Below are positions 32,678 through 38,097 of a stretch of DNA of 38,097 bases, piece by piece. The stretch comes from Bacteroidota bacterium (GTDB lineage Bacteria; Bacteroidota; Bacteroidia; Chitinophagales; Chitinophagaceae). Position 1 is the stretch's first letter. Each line of letters opens with the position of its first letter. The stretch is taken from assembly GCA_023429985.1 (NCBI GenBank), contig JAEZCV010000077.1:1-38097 (forward strand), in the 5' to 3' direction. Made by a program: the position numbers and the translations under genes. Under the pieces are notes generated by a model. It was not told the DNA's origin, searched no databases, and saw only the letters and a list, made by a program, of their open reading frames with translations.

Positions 32678-34111
32678 TTACATGGCAGCCAGCTGAACTT
32701 TTTGCTGAAGTTCCATTACGCTGTCGCGAAAAGTACCGTCTGTATCCATCAGGTCTTTTACCGTTTGACAGGAATGAATCACTGTTGTATGATCTCTACC
32801 ACCAAAATGTTCTCCAATTGTTTTGAGAGAGTTCTTGGTAAAGGCTTTGGCAAGGTACATGGTGATTTGCCTGGCCTGAACAATTTCGCGCTTCCTGGTT
32901 TTTTGAAGCAGCTTATCGTAAGGCACATCAAAATAATCACATACCATTTTCTGAATGGTATCTATAGTGATCTCTTTGCTTGATGTTTTTACAAAATTTC
33001 TCAAAACTTTCTTTGCCAGATCGAGGTCGATCTCCCTGCGATTGAGCGAAGATTGTGCCAACAGGGAAATTAATGCACCTTCCAGTTCCCTGATATTGGT
33101 ATTTATATTATATGCAATGTACTTGACCACTTCTTTGGGCATTTCGAGGCCGTCATTCTTCATTTTCCTTTCCAGGATTTCAATACGGGTATCGTAATCC
33201 GGCATTTGAATATCGGCACTTAAGCCCCAGCGAAACCTGCTCAGCAATCGTTCCTGTACACCTTCCAGGTCTTTAGGAGATTTATCGGAAGTAAGAACCA
33301 GCTGCTTGCCGGACTGGTGCAAATGGTTAAAGATGGCAAAGAAGGCATCCTGCGATTTTTCAGCCCTGTTAAAGAACTGAACATCATCTATAATAAGCAC
33401 ATCTATCAGCTGGTAAAAATGAATAAAATCGTTGATGGCATTATTTCTACTATGATCTACAAACTGGTTAATGAACTTTTCGGAGCTAACATAAAGCACT
33501 ACCTTATTAGGATAGGTTTTTTTTACTTCGTTACCAATAGCCTGTGCAAGGTGCGTTTTGCCCAAACCTACCGTTCCGTAAATTACTAATGGGTTAAAAG
33601 AATTGGAGCCTGGCTTTTCTGCAACGGTTTTCCCTGCCCTGCGTGCCACCCTGTTACTGTCGCCTTCTATAAATGCATCAAAAGTATAATTTGGATTCAG
33701 TTGCGGGTCGATGTGCATTTTCTTCAGGCCCGGAATAACAAAAGGATTTTTAACCGGGGTATTGATCACCAGGGGGAAATCCATTTCATTATTGGTAAAG
33801 GATTTATAATTATGCCCCGACATATCAACGGTAACAGGTTTATTATAATTATTACCACCATCAACCATGATGCGGTATTCGAGCCTGGCTTCTTTGCCCA
33901 GTTCTCTTTTTAAAGTTTTGGCAAGGAGGTTTACATAATGCTCTTCGAGGTATTCGTAAAAAAACTGGCTGGGAACCTGGATCACAAGTACGTTTCCTTT
34001 TAAATTAACGGGCTTAATGGGTTCAAACCAGGTTTTAAAATGCTGCCATTCCACTATATCCTTTATAATCGACAAACAATTGATCCAAACAAGTTCTGCA
34101 TTTTTCTCCAT
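32678..34111 (-). CDS. dnaA: Chromosomal replication initiator DnaA
   Basis: The 477-residue protein has the full DnaA order. The N-terminal domain I (about 1-85) begins WINCLSIIKDIVEWQHFKTWFEPI. The AAA+ domain carries Walker A GTVGLGKTHLAQ, Walker B VLIIDDVQFF, and sensor ERLLSRFRWGL. The C-terminal DNA-binding domain IV has the signature GGRDHTTVIHSC and binds DnaA boxes. It initiates replication at oriC in the cytoplasm. It is a single-gene unit here; no dnaN follows and no clear DnaA-box cluster is seen beside it, so oriC is probably elsewhere, as in many Bacteroidota. Confidence 0.97.
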   Translation of the reverse strand: MEKNAELVWINCLSIIKDIVEWQHFKTWFEPIKPVNLKGNVLVIQVPSQFFYEYLEEHYVNLLAKTLKRELGKEARLEYRIMVDGGNNYNKPVTVDMSGHNYKSFTNNEMDFPLVINTPVKNPFVIPGLKKMHIDPQLNPNYTFDAFIEGDSNRVARRAGKTVAEKPGSNSFNPLVIYGTVGLGKTHLAQAIGNEVKKTYPNKVVLYVSSEKFINQFVDHSRNNAINDFIHFYQLIDVLIIDDVQFFNRAEKSQDAFFAIFNHLHQSGKQLVLTSDKSPKDLEGVQERLLSRFRWGLSADIQMPDYDTRIEILERKMKNDGLEMPKEVVKYIAYNINTNIRELEGALISLLAQSSLNRREIDLDLAKKVLRNFVKTSSKEITIDTIQKMVCDYFDVPYDKLLQKTRKREIVQARQITMYLAKAFTKNSLKTIGEHFGGRDHTTVIHSCQTVKDLMDTDGTFRDSVMELQQKVQLAAM

Positions 34112-34489
34112 GAACGCTAAAGCAGTTTATAAGTTAAATCGTTAGAAAATTTTCAACAGTATGTGTAAAAAAAAATTTTTTTGCGATGGGAAAGCGAATA
34201 TCTAAAAAAGGCTGCATAAAAAAAATTTTTATTCATCTGTTTTTTTAGTAGCAATTCGAATGGTTTCAAAATAAAATTTTCCCTTCACTCATCACTGAAA
34301 AAAACACCCGGGAAATAAGCATTTAATGTAATAAGGGCTGCAGGAACGCGGTAAAAAGATAAACCATTTAAGCTATAAATAATTTCTTTTTTTATTTGGG
34401 AACTAGTCTTAATTTCTAAGCTTTTCAACCTGCTGATTTAATTTACTGCAATTTTGTTCCCGCATCCTTTTCAGGATGAAAACCTGGCT
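34112..34489. other. AT-rich divergent intergenic region between dnaA and the FAD oxidoreductase
   Basis: This region of 378 bases has no gene that I can support. It contains long A/T runs (34168-34182, 34219-34230) but no cluster of TTATCCACA-type DnaA boxes, so I do not call it oriC. A near-consensus -7 box (CAATTTTG, 34449-34456) lies before the oxidoreductase gene. Confidence 0.5.
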
Positions 34490-36073
34490 ATGCAAAAAAA
34501 AATTTCAATGAAGCTGCGGCCCTCCGAGGCAGCCGACCCTGATACAATCAGATCCTTAGCTGCCCAAACTTCGGGGATAAAGCTAACTTCAGTTACCGGT
34601 TATCACATAACCCGTCAGTCAATTGACGCCAGGAGCAGGGAACCATGGATAAACCTTACATTGATCTTGTTTATAGATGAACCCTTTCATCCTATACAAC
34701 TTCTTCCTGTTGAATATAAGGACGTTCATCATGCACATAAAAAAGTAATTGTAGTCGGGGCAGGTCCCGCAGGTTTATTTGCAGCACTCCGGCTGATTGA
34801 GCTGGGAATTCAACCCATGATTATTGAAAGAGGAAAAGATATTCGAAGTCGCCGCCGCGACCTTGCGGCCATTAATAAGGAAGGAATTGTAAACCCCGAA
34901 AGCAATTATTGTTTTGGCGAAGGAGGCGCCGGTACCTATAGCGACGGAAAACTATACACACGCAGTACCAAAAGAGGTGATATTAATCGTATTCTTAACT
35001 TATTTGTTCGTTTTGGTGCCACAGAAAAAATCCTTTACGAAGCACATCCTCATATTGGCACCAACAAACTCCCACAGATCATTACATCAATGCGCGAAAT
35101 GATTGAAGCATGTGGTGGAAGGGTTTTGTTTAATGCAAAATTGTCGGATATTATCATTGAAGAGGGAATTGCAACAGCGGTACAACTTGATAATGGCGAA
35201 AAAAAGTATGCAGATGCCATTATACTGGCAACAGGTCATTCGGCCAGGGATATATTCCAGCTTTTACATGATAAAGGCCTGAACATAGAAGCAAAAGATT
35301 TTGCCCTGGGTGTAAGAGTTGAACATCCTCAATCGCTGATAGACAGTGCTCAATATCATTGTAAAACAAGAAGTGAATTTTTGCCTCCTGCAGCTTACAG
35401 CCTGGTACACCAGGTAAACGGCAAAGGTGTTTTTTCATTTTGCATGTGCCCCGGTGGAATCATTGCCCCCGCCGCCACCAACCCCGGAGAGATCGTGGTA
35501 AATGGCTGGTCGCCTTCTAAAAGAAATAATCCATTTGCCAACAGCGGTATTGTGGTTACGGTGGAAAAGGATAAACTGAAAGATTATATAAAATACGGAG
35601 CACTGGCCGCATTGCAATTTCAAAAAGAAGTTGAAAAAAGAAGCTTTGAATGGGGAGGAGGCAAATTAGTGGCACCTGCACAGCGCATGGTAGATTTTAC
35701 CTGCAAAAAATTTTCTGATTCATTACCCGGTTGCAGTTATTTACCCGGTATTAATCCGGCAATGCTCAACGAAGTGCTGCCTTCATTTGTTTATGCTTCT
35801 CTTCAACAGGCATTTGTTGAATTTGGTAAAAAAATGAAAGGTTATTTTACCAATGAAGCCGTGGTGGTGGCAACAGAATCAAGAACATCATCTCCTGTTA
35901 GAATTCCCCGCAATCATCTTAGCCTTGAACATCCCCAAATTAAAAATCTTTATCCATGCGGTGAGGGCGCCGGTTATGCAGGAGGAATAGTGAGTGCAGC
36001 CATGGATGGAGAAAGGGTGGCGGAGAGAATTGCGGTTAGGTTAGGAAATAGAAGTTTAGAGTTTAAAGTTTAG
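34490..36073 (+). CDS. FAD-dependent oxidoreductase (COG2509 family)
   Basis: The 527-residue protein has an N-terminal domain of about 75 residues typical of this family (MKLRPSEAADPDTIRSLAAQ), then the FAD-binding loop VVGAGPAGLFAALRLIELG. Central motifs FGEGGAGTYSDGKLYTRS and ILATGHSARD follow, and the C-terminal flavin-binding segment is CGEGAGYAGGIVSAAMDG. The family is widespread and its physiological substrate is unknown. Start choice: an ATG at 34490 is preferred over an upstream in-frame TTG at 34454, which overlaps a CAATTTTG -7-like box. The gene precedes a low-complexity tract and the ABC transporter genes. Confidence 0.88.
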   Translation: MQKKISMKLRPSEAADPDTIRSLAAQTSGIKLTSVTGYHITRQSIDARSREPWINLTLILFIDEPFHPIQLLPVEYKDVHHAHKKVIVVGAGPAGLFAALRLIELGIQPMIIERGKDIRSRRRDLAAINKEGIVNPESNYCFGEGGAGTYSDGKLYTRSTKRGDINRILNLFVRFGATEKILYEAHPHIGTNKLPQIITSMREMIEACGGRVLFNAKLSDIIIEEGIATAVQLDNGEKKYADAIILATGHSARDIFQLLHDKGLNIEAKDFALGVRVEHPQSLIDSAQYHCKTRSEFLPPAAYSLVHQVNGKGVFSFCMCPGGIIAPAATNPGEIVVNGWSPSKRNNPFANSGIVVTVEKDKLKDYIKYGALAALQFQKEVEKRSFEWGGGKLVAPAQRMVDFTCKKFSDSLPGCSYLPGINPAMLNEVLPSFVYASLQQAFVEFGKKMKGYFTNEAVVVATESRTSSPVRIPRNHLSLEHPQIKNLYPCGEGAGYAGGIVSAAMDGERVAERIAVRLGNRSLEFKV

Positions 36074-36118
36074 AGCCTGTGAATGCCCAGGCAGTTTAAA
36101 GTTTGGTAGGGTGGGTTC

Positions 36119-36253
36119 GCTTTCTGTTTCCGTTTCTATTTCTGCTTCTCTTTCGCTTTCTGTTTCTGTTTCACTTTCTATTTCTGCTTCTCTTTCGCTT
36201 TCTGTTTCTGTTTCTGTTTCACTTTCTCTTTCTGTTTCACTTTCTTCTCTTCT
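36119..36253. repeat. Pyrimidine-rich hexamer repeat tract
   Basis: About 135 bases of almost pure T/C on the + strand, built from TTTCTG/TTTCxx hexamers. A 42-bp block (seven hexamers) starting at 36135 recurs at 36177, with later partial copies. The strand asymmetry gives a polypurine/polypyrimidine tract able to form triplex DNA. Reading frames on both strands are only low-complexity Phe/Leu or Glu/Ser/Thr runs and are not called as genes. Confidence 0.85.
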
Positions 36254-36343
36254 GCCGATCATCACGGAATAATAACAAACATATACCAAATCGTATATGA
36301 TTTAATTATATTTCCCGAGATTTACCCCGCCAAACTCAACCTA

Positions 36344-37279
36344 ATGAACTTACTTGAAGCAAGGAACTTAAAGAAATATTATGCAACGCAAAAAGCAGTT
36401 GATGATATCAGTTTTGAAGTGGCACCGGGAACCATATTTGGTTTACTGGGCCCCAATGGCGCAGGTAAAACCACTTTGCTGCGCATGATAACAGGGATAT
36501 TTTACCCGGATGAAGGGGAAATACTTCTTGAAGGCAAAACCTTTGTACCAGAAAAAGACATTGCAAGGATTGGCTACATGCCCGAAGAAAGGGGCTTGTA
36601 TAAAAAGATGAAGATCGGGGAACAGGCTTTATATCTTGCCCGCCTCAAAGGGATTCCAAAAGCAAGAGCCATGGAACTTATCACCCACTGGTTTAAAAAA
36701 CTGGAAATGGAAAGCTGGTGGAATAAAAAAGTAGAAGATCTTTCCAAGGGTATGTCGCAAAAGCTCCAGTTTGTTACAACAGTTTTGCATCAACCCAAAC
36801 TTATTATTCTTGATGAACCCTTCAGTGGCCTCGATCCCCTGAACAGCAATATCATTAAAGAAGAAATTTTTCAACTTGCAAAAAATGGGTCTACAGTTAT
36901 ATTCAGTACCCACCGTATGGAACAGGTGGAGGAGATCTGCGACCATATAATCCTGGTAAACAAAGGACAAAAGATCCTGGACGGCACAGTAAAAGATGTA
37001 AAGCAACGGTACAAGGAAAATCTTTTCAGGATAGGCTTCGAAAACCAGCCCCCGGCGGCCATACCATCGTCCTTCGAGGTTATGAAAGAACACAGGGATC
37101 ATTCCTTTACTGTGAAGATTCATGAGGGCTTTAGCCAGAATGATGTTTTAAAACATTATATAAATTCGGGAGCAGCCATTACTTCATTCAATGAAATACT
37201 TCCCAGCCTTAACGAAATCTTTATAAAACTTGTTGAAGGAACACCTGCCGCAAGACAATTTCAAAACCTTTCTGCTTAA
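36344..37279 (+). CDS. ABC transporter ATP-binding protein (NatA-like)
   Basis: The 311-residue ATPase has Walker A GPNGAGKTTLL, the ABC signature DLSKGMSQKLQF, Walker B LIILDEPFSGLDP and the switch His in STHRMEQVEE. Residues about 225-300 form the C-terminal DUF4162-type extension. It powers a partner permease encoded ten bases downstream, together resembling NatAB-type sodium or drug exporters. The true substrate is not evident. Confidence 0.93.
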   Translation: MNLLEARNLKKYYATQKAVDDISFEVAPGTIFGLLGPNGAGKTTLLRMITGIFYPDEGEILLEGKTFVPEKDIARIGYMPEERGLYKKMKIGEQALYLARLKGIPKARAMELITHWFKKLEMESWWNKKVEDLSKGMSQKLQFVTTVLHQPKLIILDEPFSGLDPLNSNIIKEEIFQLAKNGSTVIFSTHRMEQVEEICDHIILVNKGQKILDGTVKDVKQRYKENLFRIGFENQPPAAIPSSFEVMKEHRDHSFTVKIHEGFSQNDVLKHYINSGAAITSFNEILPSLNEIFIKLVEGTPAARQFQNLSA

Positions 37280-37288
37280 AATAATTAT

Positions 37289-38097
37289 ATGAACAAAACC
37301 TGGCTGATTATACAAAGAGAATACCTGAGCAGGGTAAAAAAGAAAACATTTATTCTTTCCACCATTCTTACACCTCTGCTTTTTGTTGTGTTAATTGGAG
37401 CAGTGATCTTTTTAACGGTCAAGAACATACGTAATGAAAAGATAGCGGTTATAGATCCATCCGGAATTTTAAAAGGAAATCTTGAAAGCAGTAAAACCGT
37501 AACCTATGATTTTCGCGAGGATGTAGATACCAGTAATTTTTCTTCAAAAGGATACTCCGCCATTCTTTACCCTCCCGGCAGCGGTATAAATAACAGTCAA
37601 AATTTCAAGATCATTACTGAAAAAAGTCTGAGCCGTTATGCCAACGACAGGATTGAAGATGATATCAGTACGGCAATGGAAAACAATGCCATTTCTGATT
37701 CTCTTAAAATAGATCCGCGAATTATTGATGAATTGAAAAAGAATGCCGGGCTTACCAGGGTTGAATTCAATAAACTTGATGAGATAGATCAATCGGGCGG
37801 CAGCAATTTTAATGTGGCCAGCATGATCGGTTATTTCACCGGCTTTCTTATCTACATCACCCTTTTTATTTATGGAATTATGGTAATGAGGGGCGTAATG
37901 GAAGAAAAAACCAACCGTATTGCCGAAGTAGTGGTTTCTTCTGTAAAACCTTTCCAGTTAATGATGGGTAAGATCGTTGGTATTGGAGCAGTTGGACTCA
38001 CCCAGTTCCTGATCTGGATCGTACTGATAATTGGACTTAGTTCGCTGATGATGTCCTTTATTCCTGCGGATGTATTGCAACAGGTGCAGGACAACAG
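37289..38097 (+). CDS. ABC-2 type permease (NatB-like), partial at window end
   Basis: An open frame begins at ATG 37289, nine bases after the ATPase stop, and continues past the window edge (269 codons seen). It opens NKTWLIIQREYLSRVKKKTF, followed by a first transmembrane helix (ILSTILTPLLFVVLIGAVIFL). A large extracytoplasmic domain runs to about residue 170, and membrane segments then resume (MIGYFTGFLIYITLFIYGIMVM). MRGVMEEKTNRIAEVVVSSVKP is the characteristic cytoplasmic loop of NatB/ABC-2 permeases. It forms one transporter with the preceding ATPase. The C-terminus is not in the window. Confidence 0.9.
   Translation, partial: MNKTWLIIQREYLSRVKKKTFILSTILTPLLFVVLIGAVIFLTVKNIRNEKIAVIDPSGILKGNLESSKTVTYDFREDVDTSNFSSKGYSAILYPPGSGINNSQNFKIITEKSLSRYANDRIEDDISTAMENNAISDSLKIDPRIIDELKKNAGLTRVEFNKLDEIDQSGGSNFNVASMIGYFTGFLIYITLFIYGIMVMRGVMEEKTNRIAEVVVSSVKPFQLMMGKIVGIGAVGLTQFLIWIVLIIGLSSLMMSFIPADVLQQVQDN

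Noticed and set aside
34112..34489. oriC beside dnaA
   Set aside because: The region is AT-rich but I see no cluster of DnaA boxes (TTATCCACA type); only one weak TGTGTAAAA-like match. dnaN does not adjoin dnaA either.
36056..36300. ORFs on both strands of the pyrimidine tract (Phe/Leu-rich on +, Glu/Ser/Thr-rich on -)
   Set aside because: Both are translations of a hexamer repeat with no domain, no start context and no neighbours in frame.

Overview
The window looks like chromosome of a member of the Bacteroidota, most likely near the Chitinophagia/Sphingobacteriia. The reasons are moderate AT richness, TAnnTTTG-type -7 boxes placed a few bases before start codons, few clear Shine-Dalgarno sequences, and typical families of that phylum: PorT-like barrel, DUF3667, head GIN domain, HYC_CC_PP, FMN-binding glutamate synthase family, COG2509 oxidoreductase. 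This is inferred from protein and promoter style only; no rRNA is present.

Layout. (1) 1-3325: an upstream terminator, an OmpA-like lipoprotein and an outer-membrane barrel protein, a convergent SdiA-regulated-type lipoprotein, and a DUF3667 membrane protein. (2) 3382-15602, all on +: a copper/silver island. It holds an AraC regulator with a metal-binding-like HMA N-terminus, a CopA P1B ATPase, a small HMA chaperone, a HYC_CC_PP protein, a CusA RND pump split into two ORFs, a TolC-type outer membrane factor, two tandem CusB-type adaptors with heavy-metal-binding domains, a DUF3347 lipoprotein and a DUF305 membrane protein. CopA and CopZ would clear cytoplasmic Cu(I); CusCBA would move it across the outer membrane; the small exported proteins probably bind or pass on metal. 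(3) 15603-16080: a tRNA-Pro(UGG) followed, in its own direction, by three degenerate tRNA-plus-terminator copies of about 120 bp.

(4) 16196-23848: an orphan lipoprotein and a GNAT acetyltransferase on the - strand, then + strand genes: small ORFs including a 59-aa two-helix membrane protein, a membrane-anchored unknown, an FMN/Fe-S glutamate-synthase-like enzyme and a Rnk/GreA-C protein in an apparent operon; a head-GIN lipoprotein; and a Crp/Fnr regulator, Rossmann protein, YceI and DoxX group. (5) 23910-31996, all on -: an exported caspase-like protein, an exported 1585-aa TPR-CHAT protein and an exported astacin-like metallopeptidase, closely spaced as one operon. This is the least conventional part of the window and the best candidate for an undescribed system. 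(6) 32411-34111 on -: tRNA-Ser(GCU) and dnaA. (7) 34490-38097 on +: a COG2509 FAD oxidoreductase, a pyrimidine-rich hexamer repeat, and an ABC ATPase with a NatB-like permease that runs off the window end.
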